Shown here: piece by piece, positions 38,401-48,499 of the stretch
Layout of the letters: each line of letters opens with the position of its first letter
Position numbering within the stretch: position 1 is the first letter of the stretch
Source of the DNA: Niebla homalea
Taxonomy: Eukaryota; Ascomycota; Lecanoromycetes; Lecanorales; Ramalinaceae
Assembly (NCBI GenBank): GCA_019925105.1
Contig: JAHGAU010000013.1
Coordinates: 186,001-250,000, forward strand
Length of the DNA: 64,000 bases
Direction of reading: 5' to 3'
Program-made: the position numbers and the translations under genes
The notes under the pieces: model-generated
Told to the model about the DNA's origin: nothing
The model's input: the letters and a program-made list of their open reading frames with translations, nothing else
Databases searched by the model: none

Positions 38401-39150
38401 ACGCCCGTTTAAACGGTAAAAGCGGAGTCGTATTAATGGATTAATTTAAGGTTATTTATATCGGGACGTAATCCGAATTATATTTTAGGTCCTCTTAAGA
38501 TCCGTATATTATAATTAAGTTAATAATACCTTTTAAGTTAAATATTAAATTAATTATAGTTTTAAATTTATGGCTTTCTTATATAATAACCTTTTTTAAC
38601 GTTAATAACGTAAAATTAAATTATATAATAACTATTAATAACACCTTAAATTCAGTATAATTAATTATATAACCATCCTTATTTTATTAAATATAATAAA
38701 GATTAAAGTTTTTTATTAAGAAATATTTATTAAATACGGTTATAATATCCTTAAGTAACGGGATTATAAAAGGTTTTTTCTTATTAATTAATAATAGATT
38801 ATATATATTATAAATATTTAAAATACCTTTAATATCCTTTTCTTATATAATCCGGAATATATATAGATTCCCTTTATAATAAATAACGTTTTAACTATTT
38901 ATATTTAATTTTTTATTAATAAAGAAATATATTTACGTTATTTTATTATTCTTAAAAGTTAAATAAAAATTATTTCCTAAATTAATTAAAAAGTAAATAT
39001 ATAAATTATATAATAACTTTTATATTATTATAATATCGATATCCTTTACTTTTTTAAATTTAAATATCGGTATTATAGTTTTAATTATTTCCTTATATAC
39101 GTTATATTATATTACTTTTAAAAGTATAAATATATTAAATATTAATATCC
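35470..39150 (-). pseudogene. LINE C ORF2 remnant
   Basis: The endonuclease GDFN box is at about 38685-38720 (minus reading LIKNFNLYYI). The RT GIPxG box is at about 37172-37188, and FINDI at about 37065-37090. All frames carry RIP stops. Confidence 0.78.
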
Positions 39151-39299
39151 GTTAAGTTTTCCTTATTAATTTTTATTTATATAAATAATTTTTTTTTTAA
39201 ATTAAACGTTATTTATTTTAATTTTCTTATTATAATAATAATCCCGGTTAAGCGGTTAGCCTTAAAAATTAATATTATTATAAATTTCCTTTTTTTTAT

Positions 39300-41009
39300 A
39301 TTATTAATTATTACGCTTTATTTTTCTTTATTTAATAAACTCTATTTATATCTTAAAATAATCTTTAATTATTTTATTAATCCAAATTTATATAAGTTAT
39401 AACGTTAAATTTTAACTATTATCCTAATCTTTTTATATTAAGTTTTTTTCGTTTTTATTATATACCGTAAGTCTTACGTTAAGTAATTATTATTACCGTA
39501 TACCGCGTATTTTAACGCGTTTTTCATTAAACTTTTTATTATTAAATTAACGTATTTATACGTATTATACCCTTCGGTATATACCGCGTATTTTATACTA
39601 TTAAGGTACCTTATAATAATATATTTATACCCTTAATATTTAAAGTATTAATAAATATCCGTTGCCCGGTTTTAAAATCTCGTTAATTTAAGGGATTTAC
39701 CCTTTATTACCTTTTTATTAAAAATATCGTTATATATCCTTATTAACGTTATACTTAAAATAACTATAAAGTATTTCTTAATACGATTAAAGGTATTTAA
39801 CCTTTTTATTATAAAGAGGAGATTATAATTAATGATTTCTAGCTTAAAGTAAAAAATTATATTATCCTTTTTTATTTATTTTAAAATAATTTCTTTTTCT
39901 TTCTTTATAAATTTTATTAAGTATATTCCGTTTATTATAATAAGGATATTATTTTATACCTCTTTTTACCGGCTTATCTTTTTAACTTCTTTAGCCTTTC
40001 CTTTATTTTTAATAAGATTATATTAAGAAGGATATCTTTACTTTATAATTTACATACCGTAATAATTTATTTTATTAATAACTCTTTTATTATTTTAAAC
40101 GCTTTTATTAATTATAACGGATTTATTTTTATTATTATATTTTTTTCCTTTTCGTTTAATAATTATATAATTATTATCCTTACCTTCTTTAATATTGCCG
40201 TTTTCTTTTCCGCTTTTACCTTTGTTATTATTAATATTAATATTATCCTTATAGTTTTCGTTATTTAATTTATTCCCGCTCCTTTCTTTAAAGCCTTCCC
40301 TATCGCTCTCTTATTTTATATATATCCTTTTTATTTTTTTATTTCCGTCTGCCGGCGTTTTTATTACTGCCTTTTAAGCTTTATATAACCTCTTTAACTC
40401 CCTTAAACCTTTCCTTATATTTATATAAAAGTCTTTTACTCCCCGTAACTTAATTTATAGTATTGGTTAAGTTTTTAACGTAATATCTTTCTATATAATT
40501 ATAAAAAGACTTTTTAATGCTTTTACCGTTTCCTTCCTTTTTATTTTTTCTTTATATATTTAATAATTACCTTTTTTTATAATTTATTTTTATTTATTTA
40601 ATATCTCCCTATTTTTATTTAATTTTCTTTTAATTTATATATACTTAATAAAGCCTTTTACGCCTCCGTTTACCCTTTATCCGTCCCTATATACCGTCTT
40701 CGTCCCCTCCGTTTTTTATTTATTACCTTTTATAATAATACTTTTACGCGTTATACGCGTCCCTTTATATATATTTTATTAATTATAGGCTCCCTATTTA
40801 ATTTAAGGTTTTTTTATCTTATATTTATTACGTTATTTATATAATTTATTACCGTTCCTATTAACTTAAGCTGTTTACTTTTCCTCCTTTTTTACCTTTA
40901 TTATTATTCCGCTTCCGCTTATCGTATTTAAGGTATTGTCCTTATTATTACTTAAGCTATATACGCGTGTATCGTTTTTAACCTCTGGGGTCCCGTTGTT
41001 CGTCGCCAT
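39300..41009 (-). pseudogene. LINE C ORF1 remnant
   Basis: ATGGCGACGAACAACGGGAC starts the frame, one base different from the other copies. It soon meets RIP stops. The zinc-knuckle region should lie near 39440-39500 by alignment. The end is approximate. Confidence 0.72.
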
Positions 41010-41043
41010 TTTCATTCGCTTTAATTTATGTTAAAGGTAATAT

Positions 41044-41463
41044 ATAATAAACGTAAAAATATAAATATTTATTTCTTTAAATATAGATTTTTAAAATATA
41101 AAAATAAATTTATGATTTCTATTTAATATAATATTAAAGGGAATTCCTTATCCTTATTTTATTAATTTAATTAATAATAATTTTACTTAATTATTAACTT
41201 TAAATTTAATATTATTAAAAAATAAAAGTATCCGCTTAAAGAACTTATTAATAATAATAAAAAGTATATCGTAATCGTATTAATTTAATAAAATAATAAT
41301 AAAGTTTATATAAATTATATAGAAAATAATTAATAAACTTAAAATTAATTAAAACGATCTATAAAGTATATACTTTTTAATTTAATTTAAGTTATACTTA
41401 AAGTAATATATAATATATTTCCGTAATTATTTACTTAACTTAAATAAATATATTAAGTTTATT
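41044..41463 (-). pseudogene. E5 integrase, central part
   Basis: It lies between LINE C and LINE E and is read on the minus strand. The sequence is too mutated for clean motifs, but a run near 41350-41240 fits the YGSLQPI...PF.TIxxDFIxxLP part of Gypsy integrase. Position between the zinc-binding part (41822 upward) and TDGQ part (35259 downward) supports this. Confidence 0.6.
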
Positions 41464-41477
41464 AAATTATTATAAGA

Positions 41478-41807
41478 AGGCTAGGGCAGTACAGATGTGT
41501 GAAGGAGCGGAAGAGCAACGAGCCTAAGGGCAGCCCTTATAAGGATATAGTCGTAATATTATTGATTTTCATGGGGGAGTTAAAACACAGGAAGTATATA
41601 AATAGATTACTATTCTTTAAACGGCCGTTAAAATCCTCTACCTTAAGGGATAGAGGGTAAAGGCCTGGTAGACGCCGGTTTTTACCCTGACGTTATAAGT
41701 ATTAGGTTTTTGCGGTTACCAGCAAGGTTAAAAGGCCGCGCATTAAGGAACGCCGGAATTAGCTTAGCTAGATCCGTAGTATAAATCAATTAATCATTCA
41801 ATCAATC
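41478..41807 (+). mobile_element. LINE E, 5'-truncated 330-bp copy
   Basis: It matches the last 330 bp of LINE B (about 33960-34280) and ends in AATCAATTAATCATTCAATC-type tail sequence. It is flanked by a perfect 14-bp target duplication, AAATTATTATAAGA (41464-41477 and 41808-41821). It keeps CpA and TpG (GCAGTACAGATGTGTG), so it is nearly free of RIP though inserted in RIP-mutated DNA. It shows what the family looked like before mutation. Confidence 0.92.
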
Positions 41808-41821
41808 AAATTATTATAAGA

Positions 41822-42369
41822 TCGGTTAAAGTTACTATATAATAAATTATTATATATTTATTAAAAAACTATTTTTTAAGTTTATTAAATATATATAATC
41901 GTAATAAATAGTTAATAGGTTTGATATTATAAATAAAGCTATCCTTTAATATAAAGCGTAATTTAATTTTTATATCTTATAAATTTAACTTTTTTTCAGT
42001 TATTAAGACTTTTTATAATTTTATTTATATTTTATTTTTTATGTATTTTTCTTTAATTTACTTTTTAAATTCGTTTAAAATAAAAAATAATAAAAAACGG
42101 TTAATTTATTATTGTTTACGTTATTAAGAATTCCGATTTTTATAAATAAAGTTTACATATTATTAATTAATTATAAAAGTACGTTAAAAAAGGTATTTAT
42201 TAAATTTAATTTATAACGTAATAAAATATTAAATATTAATAAATATTATAATACATAAATTAAACGGAAATTAAGCTTATTAATTATAAAGGTCTTTAAA
42301 TTTATTTATTTAAAAATACTAATAATTACGTTATAGTCCGTAAAAATTATATAATTAAATTTATAATAA
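41822..42369 (-). pseudogene. E5 RNase H end and integrase zinc-binding region
   Basis: On the minus strand from 42369 the frame reads IIFTDYNVIISIFK*INLKTFIIN, then FRLIYVL*YL, matching TVIxTDHxAxxxIxxQTxLxTxSxxKLNLRLxRAxxYL of ascomycete Gypsy RNase H. Further left, LRFILKDSFIYNIKPINY fits the region before the integrase zinc finger. The MITE interrupts it at 42378. Confidence 0.8.
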
Positions 42370-42377
42370 CTTATTTT

Positions 42378-42521
42378 TACTCCGGGAAGCGGGACGGGAT
42401 ATATCCCATGGGATAGGGACGGGATAGGGACGGGATAGGGATGGGACGGGATAAAGTGAATAGAATCCCATCCCGTACTAATGCGGGATGGGACGGGATG
42501 GGATCGGGATATGCCAAGATT
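42378..42521 (+). repeat. MITE left arm with GGGACGGGATA repeats
   Basis: After the terminal inverted repeat come about six short units of GGGATAGGGACGGGATAGGG type. Subterminal short repeats are usual transposase-binding sites in hAT elements. The right arm has fewer units, so the arms are asymmetric. The G-runs could also form G-quadruplexes. Confidence 0.75.
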
Positions 42522-42567
42522 CCGGTGGCGGATAAGATAAGGGAAAACCTGGCTAAAACAGTAAAAT

Positions 42568-42698
42568 AAGGGGTAAATTATCAGAAAGATGGTCGCAAAT
42601 TTTTTTTGGTGGTTTATCGATAACCGGATTATAATTTTTCCGGTTATCGATAAACCACCAAAAAAAATTGCGACCATCTTTCTGATAATCTACCCCTT
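42568..42698. repeat. Long perfect hairpin inside the MITE
   Basis: The arms 42568-42627 and 42640-42698 are inverted copies of each other with only one or two differences, around a 12-nt loop. It includes ATCGAT and T8/A8 runs. A hairpin this regular is uncommon inside a MITE and may be an insertion or the original core. Confidence 0.92.
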
Positions 42699-42702
42699 AA
42701 TT

Positions 42703-42890
42703 CACCCTCACCTGCACCTTTATCTGCACCCTTACCTGCACCCTCACCACCACCCTTACCATCACCCTCACCACCACCTGTACCCTCACCTGCACCCTTA
42801 CCTACACCCTCACCTGCACTACCACCTGCACCCTCACCTGCACCCTTACCTGCACTACCACCTGCACTACCACCTTTATTACCACCCTTA
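42703..42890 (+). repeat. Minisatellite CACCCTCACCTG
   Basis: About fifteen imperfect 12-bp units (CACCCTCACCTG, CACCCTTACCTG, CACTACCACCTG). It sits between the hairpin and the right arm of the MITE. A 101-codon open frame crosses it but encodes only His/Leu/Pro/Tyr repeats and is not taken as a gene. Confidence 0.9.
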
Positions 42891-42927
42891 TTGATTCACT
42901 ATTACCCCGCGTCTTGGCGGGATCTTG

Positions 42928-43016
42928 GCATATCCCGATCCCATCCCGCCGGGATAGGGATGGGATGGGATAAGTGAATCGAAAAACCGTCCCATCCCGT
43001 CCCGCTTCCCGGAGTA
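42928..43016 (-). repeat. MITE right arm
   Basis: Inverted counterpart of the left end: the last 22 bases are the exact complement of the left terminus, and ATCTTGGCATATCCCGATCC matches the inner left arm. Confidence 0.88.
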
Positions 43017-43024
43017 CTTATTTT

Positions 43025-46000
43025 AATTAAGTATTTAATTTTATATATAATTTAAATTATACTTATAATCTTTAATTCCGTAAATTAATAATTTTTCTTA
43101 ATTATATTTAAGCTTTTATTAAGGAATATTGTTAATTATATTTTATTATATATAATTTTTAATAAATTATTAATTTCTATAGTATTATAAAATAACGGGT
43201 TATCCTTAACATAATATATTATAATAGTAACACTTAATTTCTCTAATATATCGATATTAATAAATAAGGGTTAATTAGGATTATAACCTATAAGAAATAA
43301 TAGTTTTATAAATGCGTTTTTTAAATCCTTAAAAGTACGGTCCTTTTTTTAAGTAAATATAAACTTAATTTAAAATATTTTTTACTTATAGCGTAAATCG
43401 GTATACTTTACATTTACTTTTCTTAAATTTATAATAAAGAAGGTTTTATATACTTAAAGCGGGGTAATATATTAATTATAATTCTTTATTTTAATTTATA
43501 ATTAATTTATAAAATTAAAGAAAACTTTAAGATTTCTTAATAAGTTAAAAAATTTAAGGTTCCGTATAGCTTTAATTTTATTATTAAACGTAAATATCTT
43601 TAAAAAATTAACTTATTAATTAAAGACTTTAATTATAAAATAACCGATATTTAATTTTATTAATGAAAGGTTTATACGTTTATCTTTAGGAATTTAAAAG
43701 ACTTAACGTAAATAAATAATATATTCCTTTAATAAATAATTAAAAATAATTATATTATTTATAAATATTTACGTAAAACCTTATATTAAACGTAATATAT
43801 TATTTATTTATCTTTATAGATATAAAGGATTACCTTTAAAACCTATTAATATAACTAAAGATTCCTTTTAATCCTTATAAGAGATAATATAAAGTTTATA
43901 TTAATTAAGAAATTAATAAAAACAATTATAAATATTAATTACGGTAATATATTTATAACCCGTAATTAAAGAAATTATTTCTTATTATAATAATAGCGGG
44001 TATAAATTAAAAATTACAATTTTATTAAGTAATTAAATATTAATTATAATATAATGTTTATATCCGTTTAAAATATTACGTTAAATAATATAAATAAAGT
44101 ATAAAAATTCCGTAAATTATATAAATTAATATAACTTACCTTTATTATATATTTTATTTAAAGATTAATTTATAACTTTTTAATTTTTATGCTTAATATT
44201 ATATATTCTTTTAAATTTAATAATTATATTAAATTAAAAATTAATAAATATATATTAATGTTATAGAATATTAATTATAATATTATAATTTTTAGAAATA
44301 TTATTAAATTCTTTAATAATATTATTTAATTAAACTTATATATTTCCGTTACGTATATAAATCTTAATATTATTAAATAAAATTTATTCTTTATAATTAT
44401 TAATTTATAATAACCGGTTTAAGTAAGTCTTTAAATAATTAAAAATTATAAAGATTATTCCGGAAAGTATAAAGATTAATTTTATTATTACGGTAACTTT
44501 ATAAATTTATAACTTAAATTTTTAAGTTCTTTATCCGTAAATAATAAGTAATATTAATGAACTTAAGATTATTATATAATAAAGTTATAAAACTAAATCG
44601 TATAAAATTTTAAGTTTTATTTTACGTAATAAGTTAACTTTTTAATTAATATCGTTTTTAATTTAAATAACCGATATTTTTAAGTTAACGATATACGTAA
44701 ATACGTTACTTTGGAATCTAAAATTATAAAATAATATTAATTACGGTTTAAAAATAGAATCCCGGGACTTTAATAATTCTTTTAAAATCCCTTTTTTTTA
44801 ATATATAATTTTTCTTAAAATAAGTATCGTATTCTTCTCCTTTAAGAAGAATAAATTAAATATTATAAATTTATCGGTAATTAATTTAAAATTATTAACG
44901 TTTATAACCGGAATTAACTTGGGTAATTTCTCGATTTTAAAATTTAAATTTAGAATTTAAGAAAATATAATATTACGATTATTAATTATAATAAGATACC
45001 CGTTATTTATATAGAAGTCCACTATAAATAAATTAAGGTTAAATTAAACTTTACCTATAACATATTAATATGCCTTAAAAATAAAACCTATAAAATATAT
45101 ATTCTTTATTACGGTAAAGTTAATAATTATAAATAATATATTATTAATTTATTAAGTTTATATATATTAATTATTAACGGATTAAATCCGTTAATTTAAC
45201 GGAAAATTTTTTAAAGTATTTAAGTTTACTTCCTTTAATTTTTAATAATTATATTTAAAATAAATATAAAGTTTATTTCGTAATAAACATTTTTATATAT
45301 ATTTAATATATTAATAACGTATAAGGGATTAATATATAAAATATACTTTTTTATATAATAAAACCGTTATTATTTTAAAATCCTTTTAATGCATTTTTAT
45401 TGGGTAATATATTCTCCTTTTCTTTATTTTTAAATATAAAAGCTTAATTAACTTTTTATTTTATATAATACATTTAATATTTAAAATCGGACCTTCTTCT
45501 TAAGGGCTTTAATTTTCTTTAATTTAATATTAATATTTTTTTATAACGTTAAAAGTAATTATTATTATCCTTTTTTTTAAAGGCGTATATCGTAAGTTTT
45601 ATTTTATTTATACGTTTAAAAAAATAACGTTAATAATTAAAAAGAAGGATTAATTTCTGAATTTTTTATAAAATTCCGGTTATTTTAAAATAACGTATTT
45701 ATTCTATAATTTTACGGATATATCTATAAAGGTATACGATATTTAATAGCGTAAGCTTATTAATTATATTTAAATTTATTTATAAGTTTAAAATAATTAC
45801 TAATAATAATAATTATATTTAATAATTATAAATTTTATTAAAATTTTAAGTTTAATCCGTTATAAATAAGTATAAACTAATTTTAAATATTATTAAAATT
45901 TTATATATACGTAGCCCGTAAAATAATCTATATATATTTATAGGGCTCTTAATTTTAAAAAATATTATTTATAATATACTTTTTAATAACCAGAATATTT

Positions 46001-47329
46001 AAACCGACTTATTAAGGTAGCTTAAATTTAACGATAATTTAAAAAATCTATTTAATTAAATTATTATTATATTTAATAAGTTATTTTTTAGTATTTAATA
46101 ACTCTATAATATATTATTTTAAAACGGTACCTTTTAAGTATAATTATAAGTTATTCTATAATAGTTATATATTTATTATTTAAATAATATTTTTTAATCG
46201 ATCGATAAAAATATATATATTCCGGGAAAAAATATACTATTTAAAATACTTAATTATAAGACCTATATCGGAGGGCTTATTTTTATAGAAAGGGTTGAAA
46301 AATTTGACGTTATCGGGATTAAAATTTATTAATTGGTTTAACTATAAGCCTTTTATTAATTATATTACGTTATTAAGAAAAAGAAATAAATTATCGTTAA
46401 GATTATTTTACTATTAACCTTATATAGTAACGGAAATTAATTCTTAAATTATACTTTATAATTATATTATTTATTCTTTAATAAAATTTATTATTTTTAA
46501 TTAAATAAGCGGATCAATAAATTAAATAAAAATTATTTTTTTAATAAAAGTATCTTTTATTTAATATAATAAATTTAAGTTTAATAAACTTAAGTTTAAT
46601 ACTTAAAGCCGGAAAGGAACGTTATAATATTAACGTTAATATAAAAGGTAAATCTAATAATTGCTATAAAGGTAAAAAACTATTTAATAGAAATAATAAT
46701 CTTACGGTATTAAGTTTCTAAGGACTTTAACTATATTACTATAATTTAAACTTACTAAATTTATTAAGGTTAATAACGACTTATATAATAATTATAATAA
46801 TAATAAAACGTTTTTAAAATATAATAAATTACGTTAAAATATCAAAGGATTTAAAATTTAATTTTTAGGAATTAAATTAAAAGAAGTAATAAATCTTATA
46901 GCTTTAAAAGATTTTAATTAAAATAATTTATTTATAATAAGTATAATTCTTAAATTATTTAATCGTTAATTATCTTTAATTATTTAAACGACTTTTTTTA
47001 AAGTTAAGTATAGAATCGTTATGGTTATTAAGTTACCGGATTTTAATAAGGTATTTAATTAATATATTAAAATAATAATATTAGAATCCGGTAATACTTA
47101 AGAGGGTTATAATATATATATTTTTTCTATAATACCGTTTTTAATCTTTCTTTAAAAGTATTTAAAAATAAATTAAAAGCGGTATTTTAAAGGATATAAA
47201 GTTAATACCTTTAATATCGCTATAAAAGAAGTATCCGCTATAATTAATAAATTAATACTTTAATTTATATTAACGGATCTAACGATATACATTAATATAA
47301 TATTATTATAAGTAATTATTATTATTATT
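43025..47329 (-). pseudogene. E5 gag, protease, reverse transcriptase and RNase H remnant
   Basis: Read leftward, gag should occupy about 47300-45200 (no motif seen). A possible protease relic (FIVDFYINNG) lies near 45030. The RT catalytic box reads FINNIIIF at about 43743-43766 and is preceded by *INNILRLI*G, fitting RYINxxLRxYLGKFxxAFxDDILIFS. The RT end reads FKDLKNAFIK...GYNPN*P at about 43270-43340, and the RNase H start reads PLFINID, fitting AFKxLKxAFTxAPILxHxxPxxPxxVExDAS. RNase H then continues to KNY*FTELKI near 43075, fitting the YWPTELEIAxLV block, and on to the MITE. Confidence 0.82.
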
Positions 47330-47475
47330 TATTGGTATATAAATCAAAAAGTATAATAATATATAAATAATAATTCTACCTAAAGGATAAGAGCATTATA
47401 AAGATGCCTGTCCTCTACGTATAAAGGGTGTCCTATACCTATCAATGCTCCGATACATGCATGCTGCACATAACA
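47330..47475 (-). repeat. E5 5' LTR (right, 146 bp)
   Basis: The right 80 bases are unmutated (GGATAAGAGCATTATAAAG, then TCAATGCTCCGATACATGC) and end GCACATAACA; the left end is RIP-altered. Followed by AATAT. Confidence 0.9.
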
Positions 47476-48177
47476 AATATTTACCTTTATTATAACGTAA
47501 TAAATTAATAATAAAGCTTTAAGTAACTATTAATTAATACCGTAAAGACTCTTTTCTTATTTATTTTTCTTATTAAATTTTATAAAGGGATTTTTAATAA
47601 GCTTTATAAATTACGCCAGCAACTTATTAACGTAAGGTACCTTTATTATATCATTATTAGATATATATTATTATATTTATATATATACTTAAGGACTCTT
47701 TTCTTTTTACCCTTTTTTTACTAGGTTTAATAATAGGTTTTTAATAAGTTTTATACTTAACCGGCTTTACGTTAACTTCTTAAATATGTTTATTTATATT
47801 TTAAAGATTAACGTATAAAAAGGGAGGTAATTATTAATAATTAATATTATTTTTACGCCGGCGCTATAATAATACGTTATACTGCTACGTCAAGGTAAGC
47901 CGTTAAGTTTTAATAAAGGGCCTTGGTAAAAAGCTTTAATAACGGCCTTAATATATGTTATTTATAAGCCGTAATTTAATAAACGTAAAGCGGGGTAATT
48001 ATTACTTTTACCTTAAGTAAAGGCTATTCCTTAGTTCTTTCTAAGTTCCTTAAGAATTAATCTTATTATTAATTTACTTATTAAAGTAATATTTAAGTAT
48101 TTAAACCGTAACGTTACGTCTTCTACACCTACCTTTATTAGTCCCGCCGGCGTGCCGCCAGCGGAGTCAGTCTAACA
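47476..48177. repeat. Repeat X, copy 1, segment 3, with terminal hairpin
   Basis: It aligns with about 49780-50453. It ends in a G/C-rich hairpin at 48144-48164 (arms CCGCCGGCG and CGCCAGCGG, loop TGC), then GAGTCAGTCTAACA. Similarity with copy 2 stops exactly after CTAACA. No gene seen. Confidence 0.82.
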
Positions 48178-48499
48178 CTTTTACAGAGCATTTACCTATA
48201 TACATAGGTATGTAACAATTATAACTAATATAAATAACTTTAATAATAACCGTAATAGTATTAAAGATAAAAAAGCTTAAATATTAAATTATAAGCGCTT
48301 AATACGTTATTAAGTAGGTAGTATTAAGTAAATAAAGTTAAAGAAATAGATTTATTTAAAACAATAAAAGATTAATAAATATATTTACTAAGTTACGTTG
48401 ACGTACTAATACATAACTTAATGTCTAACGTTATTAGTTGTAAACGTTTAACGTTAAATTCTAATAATATTAACGTATAAAAATAAAACAATTTTTTAA
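48178..48499. other. Spacer between the X copies
   Basis: A+T-rich sequence that I find nowhere else in the window. Its first 45 bases keep CpA/TpG (TTTACAGAGCATTTACC) and the rest looks RIP-mutated, so it may belong to a repeat whose other copies lie elsewhere. No coding motif. Confidence 0.5.

Larger units (their letters stand above)
35273..41030 (-). mobile_element. Tad1-like LINE C
   Basis: A 13-bp target duplication, TTAAAGGTAATAT, flanks it (35260-35272 and 41031-41043). The tail reads TGATTGATTGATTGATT on the plus strand at 35273, and the ORF1 start codon is at 41009-41007. Its length of 5758 bp has no nested insertion. It is inserted in the E5 integrase region in the same orientation as E5. 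Confidence 0.92.
42378..43016. mobile_element. hAT-like MITE (639 bp) with internal foldback
   Basis: The ends form a perfect 22-bp inverted repeat (TACTCCGGGAAGCGGGACGG...), and an 8-bp target duplication, CTTATTTT, flanks it (42370-42377 and 43017-43024). Inner parts of the arms pair again around GGGATCGGGATATGCCAAGA (left near 42500-42521, right near 42930-42955). An 8-bp duplication is the mark of hAT transposons. No transposase is encoded, so it would be moved by another element. It contains a 59-bp hairpin and a minisatellite. It is not RIP-mutated, unlike the E5 DNA around it. Confidence 0.88.
28283..47475 (-). mobile_element. Chromodomain Ty3/Gypsy element E5, carrying four insertions
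   Basis: Two 146-bp LTRs (28283-28428 and 47330-47475) are flanked by AATAT (28278-28282 and 47476-47480), and the joined flanks match copy 2 of repeat X near 49780. Read on the minus strand, pol remnants run protease, RT, RNase H, integrase, chromodomain from right to left. Removing LINE B, LINE C, LINE E and the MITE with their TSDs leaves about 6.6 kb. The interior is strongly RIP-mutated. No clear primer-binding site or polypurine tract was found. Confidence 0.88.

Noticed and set aside
42306..42677. 123-codon minus-strand open frame over the MITE left arm and hairpin
   Set aside because: It reads the G-rich arm repeats and hairpin in reverse; composition is repeat-derived and no protein family is seen.
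42589..42894. 101-codon plus-strand open frame over the minisatellite
   Set aside because: The product is a His/Leu/Pro/Tyr repeat caused by the 12-bp unit, inside a non-coding MITE.
45890..45960. Copia-like integrase motif on the minus strand
   Set aside because: It would lie in the wrong order relative to the protease and Gypsy RT remnants of E5; likely chance.
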